Below are positions 32,932-43,580 of a DNA stretch of 64,000 bases, one piece after another. Every line of letters starts with the position of its first letter. The first letter of the stretch is position 1. Location: assembly GCA_002633005.1 (NCBI GenBank), contig NMRA01000001.1:2608997-2672996 (forward strand), read 5' to 3'. The stretch comes from Phoronis australis. Lineage: Eukaryota > Phoronida > Phoronidae. A program made the translations under genes and the position numbers. The notes under the pieces are model-generated. The model was not told where the DNA came from, did not search any database, and saw only the letters and a program-made list of their open reading frames with translations.

Positions 32932-35900
32932 ATGGCGGCAATGCGGGATAAGTGTTCGTATTTGGTAAGCAAATGTTGGGGTTTACGGAAGACAAAAGAA
33001 GTTTACAACCATGGTTTAAAGCGTCACTGTTCGTCAATTCAACCAAAAATTTTAGAGGAGGACCTGTCTTCTCAGGTAAGCAATCAGCGAAACCTACTCA
33101 GGGGTCTCCAAGTTTACTGGTCCTGTCTGGAATTGCAAATTTTACTGGTTGAGTACCAACTACAGGGTACCAACCAACTTAGTAACTAAGTAACTGAAGA
33201 GGAATGACATTTTGTTGTTTATTAATAGTGTAATTCAAATGATATGTTATAATATTGCAATTATAAATATGTGTTGTCCATTCCCTGCCGTTCATTTTCA
33301 GGGTTTCATTTGACTTATAGTTCCAATAACTTAGGTTGACCGAAAGAGGTCACACTTATCACGTTAGTAAGGTGTGCTGGAGCATAACACAGTCATGTGC
33401 TGTATGACATTGTTAAGAGACCAGTCTGTGTTACTCGTCAATGGACCTATTGTACAGCATGAATAGATAACATACCAGTTTAAAGCTGACTGATTTTGAA
33501 AAAATATAATTGCCAAAGTTTTATATGTTTTCATTTTCACATCAGATAACAATTGTTGTTTATGCCCACAATTTCTCAAGACATAATATTATGGGATGGT
33601 ACCTCATGTAAACTTCCATATGATGAAGCATTAAGTTATCTTGTATAAACAAATTGTAGTGAAATTTCACTTGTCCATCCCATTGTGTACCAAATTGGTG
33701 AGATTTTGCCAATGTCTTAGTTGGGATATTTGATCAACACTTGGCTGGTAAATAAAGCATTGAAAACAATTCTTTGTGTGGAATATTGTGTTAATTCATT
33801 TGAAAAACTGTTAATATGTCATTAACCAATACCATTGCAGTTCAGAGAGAACTCTGATTTTATCCTGGCATGTATCTTAGTAAGTAACCTGTCCTGTCTA
33901 ACATTATTTTTGTGACGTTTACACTCGACAGCATATAGTGCACATGATAATTGACAGAGGAAAGTTTCAAAAGTGTACAACACGTAATTTTTGGCAGCCC
34001 ATCTCCCCCTTAACGAACCCATAAATGTTGATTTTGTGCAAATATTCAAAAACTATTACAAAAATATGAGTTTACACCAGTAATTGACCCCCTACATTTA
34101 AACTATTTTTCTTAATTATGGGCTATCGCTATTGACTTGTGAGCACAGCATTGGTTTATTTGGATTTTCTGTTGTCATAATGTTCATGCGTGGTATGATT
34201 TCAGACTGATTTAACATCTACCTCAAAGAAGCTGCTACCGCATGACATCAGACCTTTTTCGGAGTTTCTTACTGACTCGTTTGGACGAAAACACGATTAC
34301 CTGAGAATATCACTCACAGAGAAATGTAATTTACGTTGTAAGTGTAATCTGTAAATCGAAGGGGTCAGTTAGATGGGCTCTGCCTGGGTTGTTATACATC
34401 ACAAACTGGCCCAACTATCTAGTATCCATTGTCACATTTATTTTACTTTTAAACCTGTATTCCATGCAAGAAGCAAACTTTGGATTTAGACCATTAACCA
34501 CAGACTAAAAATTGGTCTTGGCATGTACCTTACTTTGGACAAAATTGATTTCTCCTTTTGTAAGGAACTGGCAGTTCGTTATTCTTTGAAACCATCCTCA
34601 CCACATAAAATGACATGTCTGTCATGTACATTGCCATCCTCTCCACATGGAATGACATGTCTGTCATGTACATTGCCATCCTCTCCAAATGGAATGACAT
34701 GTCTGTCTTGTACATTGCCATCCTCTCCACATCGTATGACATGTCTGTCATGTGCAAATTGCCACCCTCTCCACATGGAATGACACGTCTGCCACGTAAA
34801 TAGCCATCCTCTCCAAATGGAATGACATGTCTGTTATGTATATTGCTTTTCAAACTGTTACAACACCATGCCAACCCACTTGTATATCCTGGTCTCGGAC
34901 AATAACGAATCGTCAGTGACTGGTGTTGACTGCCACTAAAGTCTCGTCCTCACACAGCCTACCCTAGAACAGCTTGCACCCTAGAACAAGTTACTCTTCC
35001 TCAATAAGGTTGAGAAAGTTGTAGCAAATGGTGCAAGCTGCACTACTTTAAGTAGCGTCCACACAGCCTCCAAACCTAGCGACAACTCCTTCCAGGAGTA
35101 ACTTGTTCTGGGGTAAGTCTGTTTGTCATTGGTACTGTAGATTGTAAAAATAAAAGAAGTAGTTTCGATTTTCTGTAGAAAAACGGTAGGCTTAAAACTG
35201 CATTTGGCACTGTTTAGCTTTTTAAATTATTTATCTGCTGTTAAAGTTTCTGTTCATGGAATGCCAAGGAGTTAAGTTGCTAAAAACGAAACCAAAAATT
35301 CTGATATTATCTTTATTTCCTTACCTTGCTTATGTCAAGTGTTTTGAGCATGTCTTGACCATAGAAAGATAGGTTCATCCTTTGAAAAAATGTGCAATCA
35401 CGTGAATTCATTTTTGATATTCCAAAGGTTGTAAAGTTTCGATTTTTGGTTACAGAAACTTGTGAAATTCTCCTTGATTGAAAGTAGCAGGTACTCAATT
35501 GCTTGGTCTAAGTAATTTTCCTTTCAATTTTATGAAACAGTGACACTTTCTTTGCAGGCCAGTATTGTATGCCAGAGGATGGGGTTGAACTGACTCCAAA
35601 GCACAACTTACTTTCTGTTGATGAGATAGTTAAACTTTCTCATTTATTCGTACAAGAGGGAGTGAAGAAGATACGCCTGACAGGTGGAGAGCCCCTAGTG
35701 CGTAAAGAACTAGCTGATATAATAGGTGGGTATTTTGTTAAAAATATGTCTTTAAACCCTGACTTTGTGATTTCACTTAAAAATGGGTTTATCACCAGTC
35801 TTTGCCTCCCATGAGATAAAAGCATTTTTCAGCTAAAACTCTATGGCCTTATATCAGAAAGTGGGTACTGTGTGGCATCACAAGGATACTTGAGAATGAA

Positions 35901-38900
35901 ATCTGAAATGTGGAGTAAACTCTGCAATTATCATACCCTAATCCACCTTGAACAAAAGCACACAAGGCCTGGTGTTTTATGACTTGTGGTTTCAGTGCAC
36001 TGACAGGACTACTTTTCCACTGACCTGGTTCCTGCAGGTCAGTCTATCATGAATAATGTCGTAGACAAAGTATCTCCTGGTCTGTGTACAGTGTTGCACA
36101 TGGTTCAGATTAATCACCTATGCATTCATGAACAAAATGGTTCTCAAGTGGAGTCGCGTAGTTGTAAAATATACGAATATGACAACTGGAAAAATCAACA
36201 CAAATACTCTCTGTTATGTTCTCATTTCATTAGTTAAATTTGTTTTGATTAGATAAACAAATCATGTCTTGCGGCAAAAACAAGATTGATTTAGTAATGA
36301 ACAGTGGATCAAACTGAACTCATGATACGAAAAATACTGAGTGATTGTTGGGGTAATTATTTCATAAAGATTGTTCTTAACATTTCCACCTGTTTATCTG
36401 GCTAAAAACCTGCATATTGCCTTGTTTAGTTGGCTAAAAAACAAAAATTCGAATTAGGCCTTTTACTCTCATAAAATTGGTCTCGTAATATACCTGACTT
36501 TGATAGTATTCCATTTTGATTACGTAGCGGAACATCGGAACCATCAGTGACTAAAGAAAAGCTTATTGAGGTTGGCAAACTCTAATATTGCTTACTCAAA
36601 ATGGCCCATGCATGCACTGTCTGTGGATTGAGTTGGTAACTAAGTAGCATCCTATCACGCTAAGGGCTAGTGTAGACCAATTTTATGAGTCAGAGTGAAA
36701 GTCCTAATTCGATTTTTGTTTTTTAGCCGACTAAGCAAGGCAATATGCAGGTGTTATTACGAAAAAAAATTTTAAACTTGGACTTTTTTTGGTTAACCCT
36801 TGTTAATCTATCTCTTCATTTTTAGCTCAACTTTCTCAACTCAAGCACATTGGTTTAGAGAGTATTGCCATGACAACTAATGGCCTCACTCTAGCCAAAA
36901 AGCTTCCTGAGTTACAAAAGGCTGGTCTGGACCAGTTAAACATTAGCTTAGATACCCTAGTGCCTCAGAAGTTTGAGTTTGTGACACGGCGGAAAGGCTG
37001 GGACAGAGTGATGAAAGGTCTTCACACTGCTCAGGAGTTAGGTTACAAACCAGTTAAGGTATGTTTGTGTCTGTTTTGTAAGTACCCTAACTATTGCAGA
37101 GTTACACAAGTGTTCATTTTGACTGTTGTAGTGCAAGTTTTATGATTTTAAAGAAATCGAGCCAATTTCCTGTGTGTTATTTTCACATGCAAACTTTTTT
37201 CTCGTCCTTTGCATGCTTGGCAAGCTTCGTTTTTGTAACGAAATTATGATAAGAAATGTTTGTTTGCTAATTTTCGTCTGCTATTAATAAAGATGAAATT
37301 AAATTTGAAATTTTGAATTTATGTTTCGTAACTAAAGGTGAAATTGCTTCCTGTGTTTTACTTATGTGACTTGTTATGTTTGTTTCTTTTTGACTTTCAG
37401 GTGAACTGTGTGGTAATGAGAGGCCTGAATGATGATGAGATTTGTGACTTTGTGAATCTCACAGAGAATCAGGTATTGATTGCTAAATTTTGCGTTTAGT
37501 AAGCAAAGCTTCACCCTTAAACATATGTATTGTTCGAAATCTTGAGATGTGTTATTAGATAGACTGCAAATTGTCTTCTTTGTATTGCTGTTCTGTTGTC
37601 GTTCAAATATTCTTTTAATTTCATTATTGAAAAATAATCTCTTGCTAAAGGTCTTTAAGATTGAAAAAAGCCATTAAAACAGCCATAATTGTAGAGAGTG
37701 GGGAGAAAACATTTGAAAAGAAAGTTAGCTGTTTTTTATTGCAGATTTAATATCTTGATATTACTAATTGGAGTTTGTCTCTCTGTCAGTAAAGTTGATT
37801 TGAAATCTGTTTGCAGAATGTTGACGTCCGCTTCATAGAGTACATGCCTTTTGACGGCAACAAGTGGAACTCGAAGAAGATGTTTTCCTATCAAGAAATG
37901 TTGGCTGTAGTCAAAAACAAGTGGCCAGATCTGCAGAAATTATCCGATCATGCCAACGACACTTCAAAGGTGAGAGAAAGAAAGCTCAACACTTCTAACA
38001 AGATGAGTGATTGCTAAGTGAAATGTGTTTAAAGCAATGTGTATTTGACTTTTTGCAAGCTCTTTATATCGTCTGCCATGAGAGTTCCAACCATGTCCAG
38101 CTGCATTACAGTTGAAAATCCGGAGTTATAGCTCTGCGAAAGTCTATAATTGCACGCTCCATCTAAGAAGCAGATTTTTTTTATTTACACTGTGTACATC
38201 TATAAAATTGGTTTTGATTTGTTCCTTACTCAGATGAGAGGTGATTTCTGGGTTTGCAAAAAACTGACAGTTCGTTATTTATTGAAACTATGCTTGATGC
38301 ATAAAATGATGCTATGACTAGACAAGCTTTAGAGCCTTATCTTAAACAATAATGAACTACAAGTTCATTCAAAGCCATGGAATCCTCTCCAAGTTGACAA
38401 AGCAACAATTTGAATCAATTTCATAACAGCAAGTGGTCTAAACAAAAAGCTGTTTGTGTGATGGAAGGCGGACTTATAACTGCTTCAACTTTGGGGATAG
38501 TGTCAAGCAAATGAACCGCAATATCAGCAATTTTTTAGAACCGTGTGCTGTCCATTACAAAAATCTCCCATTCGGTTTCAACTCCAGACAACCAGGTTTT
38601 GAATCGAGGGTTAATCCAAATATCGGTCAAGTCCATTGTTAAGTGATACCATGGTCTCTTCAAACTTGGATTTCTAACCATACCAGTCAAGTCTCTTCAT
38701 TGACCCAATTCCAGGCTTATCAAGTACCAGGGTTCAAGGGTCAAATTGGTTTCATTACGTCCATGAGTGAGCATTTCTGTGGCACCTGCAATCGACTGAG
38801 GGTGACTGCTGATGGCAATCTCAAGGTGAGTGGATTAATCTCATGTTATGAGTTTATTGTATTGTTCTCAACAGGCAATACTTATGATTGATGAGTACGT

Positions 38901-40543
38901 CTCAAAAAAAGTGTTCCATACCCATAAGCATTTGTGGACTTGTATTTCTTGACCCGAGTGTATTTTCATTATGACAAAACCAGCGGTTGCTGTTTGAAAC
39001 TGTTGTTGGAATGTTTTTCCAGTCATTTTTATGTACCCGCATTTTAAGTTACACACAGCAATTATAATTCTACTGAAACCAGTAAAAAATCAGCTTGTTG
39101 AAGGTAAATCTAGCCTGTGAAGCAACCATTCAACTACACTGTGTAATTGACGTGTAAAAAAATTTGCATTCACTTGTTGTATCATTTTCATTGGTGGTTT
39201 CTACACCAAAGTAGATTTTCTAAAATGTGGCACTGTGTAGCAGAGTGCACGTGAATGATAGTTTATTGAAACATCTGTTAGATTTCTTCTTATCAAAAGC
39301 AAACCTTCAGATGAACTGTTTGTTTTTTTGTTTTCCTCCTGACAAAAGGTCTGTTTGTTTGGAAATACCGAGGTGTCCTTGCGTGACGTGATGAGGGCGG
39401 GCACATCAGACGAAAATTTACTGACCATCATTGGTGCAGCTGTGGGCAGAAAGAAGAAGCAGCATGCAGGTGATTAGCTAGTTTTCTCATCAGAATAGTT
39501 TGGAATTTTGTACAACCATACATTCAAAATGTTTATCAGCTCAGGTTTTCCACCACTGCACCCGCGCAAGAAACTCTGATTGAAATGTGCACTGAAGTTT
39601 TCTATTAAATTATCTAATTTGTTTAAGTTGTTGAGTAAGTTAACACGGATGCTTGCATTGGGGTTGTGGTTTCTCCCATTTAAATAGTTGGTAGGGACAT
39701 GTTGCTAACTCTGGTGGGTATTTTGCTGTCTCAGGTATTGTCTTGGGTGGGTCTTATGCCATCTGAGGTATTGTCTCGGGTAGGTTCTCAACAGCTTTGA
39801 GATATCTGTACCTGTTGGCTTTTAGGTATTGTCTTGGATGGGTAATTCAGAGAAGTGACGACTGGGGGGATGGGGTGGTGACAACTAGTGGGGGGAGAAA
39901 TGTTGCCTTGTGTAGGGTTCCCATCACTTGATTTTTTCTCGGGTACTAATGCGCTAAGATTGCGTTGGTTTGAATTTTGACTGCGTGGATGCACATCCCT
40001 ATCTATTATTTAGTAGAGAAACCCTGTCACATGGGGTTAACTGCTTTGTTTTGTCTAAGCAAATAAGCGTGAAGCATCTCTGGTTGATTCAAATTTCATA
40101 ACATTTTAATGTCAAATTATAGAATATGTCTACTGGCAGTTTTAGGGAAAAGGGTATACGTATAAAGCTCCGAAAATACCTTCTGCTTAGTCAAGAAATT
40201 TTTTTCTTAAGAATTGTCCAACTGAATCTTGCAACTTTGAAAAAAAAATGTCGCGGTGCTTGGCTAAGCTTTTCTGATATTCGATTCTAAACTTTGATTA
40301 GATTACCCCCTTGATATTGTTGTTCTGAATGTTCGGCTGGACTGTGGTCTGATCTTTCCAGTATAGAATGATGTACCTAGTTTTTGTCTGCATGATAATG
40401 ACAAGTAACGCATATTCAAGCAGAGTCTTTATAGTGGTGGCTCCAAGTATTTTATGAAGCTGAACTCTGAACTTGTGATTTTTGCAGGTATGCTCAACAT
40501 CGCCAAAATGAAGAATAGACCGATGATTCTCATTGGTGGGTGA
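32932..40543 (+). CDS. MOCS1: MOCS1A, GTP 3',8-cyclase (MoaA type), 9 exons
   Basis: Exons 32932-33075, 34205-34337, 35558-35725, 36826-37058, 37401-37472, 37817-37969, 38715-38825, 39349-39469, 40488-40543; 396 aa. The enzyme is a radical-SAM protein that turns GTP into the cyclic intermediate for cPMP, the first step of molybdenum cofactor synthesis, in mitochondria. The N-terminus ([17 protein letters not shown]) is basic and suits mitochondrial import. The N-terminal cluster CNLRCQYC (CxxxCxxC) is split by intron 2. The SAM-binding RLTGGEP, the MoaA signature [12 protein letters not shown] and the C-terminal cluster CGTCNRLR..C follow. The protein ends ILIGG; the terminal Gly-Gly is needed for activity in this family. 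Inside the last codons lies a second donor that can splice to the MOCS1B exon. Start is the first ATG after an in-frame GTG. Confidence 0.93.
34450..34930. mobile_element. foldback element family A, copy 5, with internal 42-bp minisatellite
   Basis: Left marks: CATGCAAGAAGCAAACTTTG, GTAAGGAACTGGCAGTTCG, CACCACATAAAATGAC. Right mark: CTGGTCTCGGACAATAACGA. Between them the middle has grown into a tandem array (34610-34850). It lies in MOCS1 intron 2. Confidence 0.65.
34610..34850. repeat. 42-bp minisatellite, about 6 units
   Basis: The unit begins ATGACATGTCTGTCATGTAC and continues ATTGCCATCCTCTCCACATG; units start near 34610, 34652, 34694, 34736 and on to 34850 with a few substitutions. Each unit carries ATGACA-TGTC-TGTCAT, a 6-bp inverted repeat. 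The open frames on both strands are a result of the 42-bp (14-codon) period, not coding. Confidence 0.85.
34960..35117. mobile_element. short TIR element, TACCCTAGAACAAGTTACT family, copy 1
   Basis: Left ACCCTAGAACAAGTTACT (34978-34995) and right AGTAACTTGTTCTGGGGT (35098-35115) are inverted with one mismatch. A second nested pair, AGCTTGCACC near 34971 and GGTGCAAGCT near 35029, also inverts. Located in MOCS1 intron 2. Confidence 0.6.
36406..36757. mobile_element. foldback MITE, 'TTTAG..GGCTAAAAAACAAAAA' family, best copy
   Basis: Left arm ACCTGCATATTGCCTTGTTT AGTTGGCTAAAAAACAAAAA and right arm TTTTTGTTTTTTAGCCGACT AAGCAAGGCAATATGCAGGT are nearly perfect complements for about 55 bp, with weaker pairing further in. 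Same family as 3988-4272. Located in MOCS1 intron 3. Confidence 0.75.
38155..38467. mobile_element. foldback element family A, copy 6 (in MOCS1 intron 6)
   Basis: Left: CTCCATCTAAGAAGCAGATT, CCTTACTCAGATGAGAGGTG, TTTCTGGGTTTGC, CAGTTCGTTATT. Right: AACAATAATGAACTAC and AAGCTGTTTGTGTGATGGAA, the latter a diverged complement of the left edge. Confidence 0.65.
40535..40540 (+). promoter_or_regulatory. MOCS1: alternative 5' splice site inside the MOCS1A terminal exon
   Basis: The coding sequence ATT GGT GGG TGA contains the strong donor G|GTGGGT with its exon boundary after 40535. Splicing from here to the acceptor before 41608 removes the last Gly codons and the stop. It leaves phase 1, which the next exon (phase completing with GA) restores, so MOCS1A and MOCS1B become one 655-aa frame. 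The alternative GT at 40540-40541 would shift frame into an early stop. Confidence 0.7.
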
Positions 40544-41048
40544 TACGCTGTCGTATGTATACATTATAGTCTTCCTTTTTAGTATTTTTAAGGGACCATT
40601 AAAAATTTACATCATTTTCACAAGAGAGTACAAAAATACACGTGATATAAAAATAGAATAGACATATTTTAGCAATTTTCATTTCATTTTGTTGTTAAAT
40701 TTGTGACTGAACTACTACTAACAGCCATATGGCAGGAACATTCACAGACAGGTGCTAAGCTCGACAGAAAAGCAAAATGCAAGATAGACAATCTATCTTT
40801 CCACCTTCTTTGTTTTATCTCGAAAAAAGCATTTCGTGTTTCACTTCAGAGGGAGGCATGAAGGGTATGTTTTGTGCCTTGTGAAAAGGGTGAAAATTTG
40901 AACTGTCCTTTACTTAATAAAAATATCTTTGTGTTTAATATCAATTTTCTTAATAATTTTCAAATACTGTAGTTAGACAATTTTAGGTCTGTTTACTGAC
41001 AATTCACAATTCTTTTGTCTCTGAAGGTTTTTACTCTATCTGACATGC

Positions 41049-41366
41049 CATGCTTTCTACCCAAAAACCAAATTTTGATTCAGGCTACTTGTTGTTATGA
41101 AAGTGGATTTATCATGTTCCAGACTCAGTTTGGTCATCTTTGGGCTTGGGGAAAACTCACAGCTCCTTATTTCTTCAATCTTTTATCGTGAAATTTCAGG
41201 TCATGTGGTTATCTGAAATTTTATGAGCATTTGTCTAGAAAGCCTAGCAAACTGTCGATTCCTCCACAATCCAGAAATAATTTCTCATCAGAGTAAGGAG
41301 CAATTTAAGACCACTGTTAAAATCGGTAAGTAGCTTATTAAAACTTGGTTTTCGATGGAAAGCATG
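41049..41366. mobile_element. foldback element family A, copy 7 (full length, in MOCS1 last intron)
   Basis: Outer ends CATGCTTTC (41049) and GAAAGCATG (to 41366) are exact complements, and the arms continue to pair (ACCAAATTTTGATTCAGGCT against a complement at 41331-41352). The inner right end CAGAAATAATTTCTCATCAG AGTAAGGAG is the complement of the family mark CTTACTCAGATGAGAAGTGA. This copy gives the best idea of the whole unit, about 320 bp. Confidence 0.65.
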
Positions 41367-41607
41367 GATTTAATACTGTTCCAAATTGCCTCCATACCAA
41401 AGAATATAATTTGTAATGCTTTGCAGTGCAGTTGGTTTAGCATGAAAATGGTGTACAATTAGTTAGACTTCTCATGTTTTCCAATACTCTTGTGTTGTGA
41501 AGTAACGTATTCTTTTATCAACATTTTGGTTTCATTTTGTTAAATTACACCGTTCATTCTCCTGAGAAACAGCACCAGGATACTTACTTGGAGTGTTTTT
41601 TTTTCAG

Positions 41608-42392
41608 GAGATGCATTTGCTACCTCACCAACCAATCAAATAAATTACAACGGAGTCAGCAACATGTCTAGAGCTGGAGAAACAGTAAATTTTGGTGGAA
41701 TTGCGCATATGTTGCTCAACAACAAGTGTTTGCCCTATCGCTGTCTCAGTAATACACGCACACTGTATACTACTGCCATAACAAGAAGGAAGGATGATGA
41801 TTATTTAGATGTTTCTCAAATGAAATACTGGGAACATCAAAGCGTGAGTGATAGAGAGGGAAATCATCTTATAGAACCTTTTCATGATCCTGCAGAGTTA
41901 GCCGAAAAAGAAGGAATGGAAAATAAGCTGACACATACTGATGTGAATGGCAAAGCCAAAATGGTGAATGTATCTGGTAAGCCAGATACGGAGAGAGTGG
42001 CCATAGCAACGGGGAAAATATTTCTTGGTGAAGAAGCATTTCGACTGGTTAAGGAGAACGCAATTAAGAAAGGCGATGTCCTAACTGTAGGACAGTTAGC
42101 TGGAATTATGGGTGCAAAAAATACGAGTACGTTGATTCCTTTGTGCCATAATATTTCTATATCTGGAGTTCATGTGGAACTGACGTTGCAGCCTGATATA
42201 TATTCGATCTTTATCACTGCAGAAGTGAAAACGGTCGGCAAAACGGGTGTTGAAATGGAGGCTCTGACTGCCGTGTCTGTTGCAGCGCTGACTGTTTATG
42301 ATATGTGCAAAGCAGTGACACGTGAAATGCAGATCTCTGATGTTAAACTTGTGCGAAAGTCAGGCGGGCAACGAGGGGATTATAATTCTTAA
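41608..42392 (+). CDS. MOCS1: MOCS1B, cyclic pyranopterin monophosphate synthase (MoaC type), fused exon
   Basis: A single large exon after a good acceptor (TTTTTTTTTCAG). It is open in frame from 41610, so it can be read as the C-terminal half of a MOCS1A-MOCS1B fusion (655 aa in total). The first in-frame ATG is 41664 (242 aa). The MoaC domain fills the C-terminal 150 residues or so: MVNVSGKPDTERVAIATG, KGDVLTVGQLAGIMGAKNTS, LIPLCHN, KTGVEMEALTAVSVAALTVY, DMCKAV (the Asp and Lys of the active site) and KSGGQRGDY at the end. MoaC rearranges the MOCS1A product to cPMP. As in vertebrates, the protein is probably made only from fusion transcripts, because no separate promoter is visible. AATAAA candidates follow at 42866-42871 and 43479-43484. 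Confidence 0.9.
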
Positions 42393-42467
42393 ATTCTGTT
42401 GAAATTTTTTTATTTACACTGTTGTCTGTAAAATTGTTGTATATCATTGTTGTGTTACTCATGACAT

Positions 42468-42612
42468 AGGCGGATCCAGGGGGTCAAGGGGTACGGACCC
42501 CCCTTTTCCCTTGATTTTGTGATGTCAAGTCTTGAATTTTCAAATTGGATACCCTTTTTAAAAAATCCTTGATTCGACTTCCCCTTTTAAAAAATCCTGG
42601 ATTTGCCCCTGC
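42468..42612. mobile_element. hAT-like MITE, GGCGGATCCAG family, copy 2
   Basis: Left AGGCGGATCCAGGGGGTC and right ATCCTGGATTTGCCCCTGC are an imperfect inverted pair of the same family as 32306-32431; C-rich and G-rich inner flanks are again present. Confidence 0.55.
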
Positions 42613-42865
42613 TTGAAATTGCTGTAATTATATGTTACAGTAAATTGTTTGTTTTCTAAAATACTGACAAATATCTTCTCACGGAAAAGTCCACAAAATT
42701 TTGGAGCAGTTTGTTTGCTGCTCACACGCTTTAAGTGATTTACAATTATCTATTTATTTAATTCCTTTTTTGATGGAGCTAAATGAAGTGTGACAAAATT
42801 CACCTTCTGTTTTCAAACAAATGTTAGATAATCTCCATAGGGTTTGGAAGGACATGATTACTCTA

Positions 42866-42871
42866 AATAAA
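42866..42871 (+). terminator. polyadenylation signal AATAAA of MOCS1 (candidate)
   Basis: First canonical hexamer after the MOCS1B stop, 474 bp downstream; a second lies at 43479-43484. Confidence 0.45.
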
Positions 42872-43506
42872 CATTTAACTCTTTATGTACAATGCGAAGT
42901 TTGTACTATGGCAAATTATATTGAAAATGCTAAACTTTTTCTCTCCAGAAAGGTTCACTTAATCAGATCATGATAATAAAGATTTGGAAGAAATGTTTGG
43001 TTTCAGGACAGTTGAAATTGAAATACATTACATTTGGTTACCATAAATTTTCTTTTGATATTTTAGCACTAGAAAATCTGGCGACATGAAATTTTAATTC
43101 TATAGAATAAAATGATAAGAGGCTCAAGAAAGTGAGTTAATTTCTTACGAATGTTGATAGAATTGTTAATATTAAATGTTAATTTTTAATGGACATCTTC
43201 GGTACACAGATAGTGTATCTGTACTATTTCAATTAGATTGTTATGTTATGTATATTTGTTCATGGTGGCGGGGAATAATGTGAGACACTGTTCCTAAGTT
43301 GTAAAGTAAAAAAGGTATCCCACTTTCTTGATATAATCAGAATTCGAATGAAACCTGCGAAATGGATTGTTTCAATTTAAAGTACATACATACATACATG
43401 TACTGAGCTTTAAAGTATTATTCACCTGTTATTTTCATGCATAATTATCCATGAATGAGCTGCTCGAGGATGGAGCAAAATAAAGTGCATAATGCAACCA
43501 ATTTGG

Positions 43507-43512
43507 TTTATT
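43507..43512 (-). terminator. polyadenylation signal AATAAA of DTD2
   Basis: TTTATT on the plus strand, about 70 bp past the DTD2 stop on the minus strand. Confidence 0.55.
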
Positions 43513-43580
43513 CCTTGACATCTTGCACATGAGTACATGATTGATCGGTTGCACTTCTGCTGTTAGTCTTCCAAGCTCTT

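Larger units (their letters stand above)
42393..43580. other. 3' spacer between convergent MOCS1 and DTD2
   Basis: Non-coding. It holds the MOCS1 3' UTR with AATAAA at 42866-42871 and 43479-43484, a MITE (42468-42612), an ACAT microsatellite near 43384-43399 and the DTD2 polyadenylation signal on the other strand (43507-43512). The later MOCS1 signal and the DTD2 signal lie under 30 bp apart, so the transcripts may nearly meet or overlap. Confidence 0.55.

Noticed and set aside
34523-34874. Overlapping ORFs on both strands with repeated peptides
   Set aside because: They are produced by the 42-bp minisatellite, whose period is a multiple of three.
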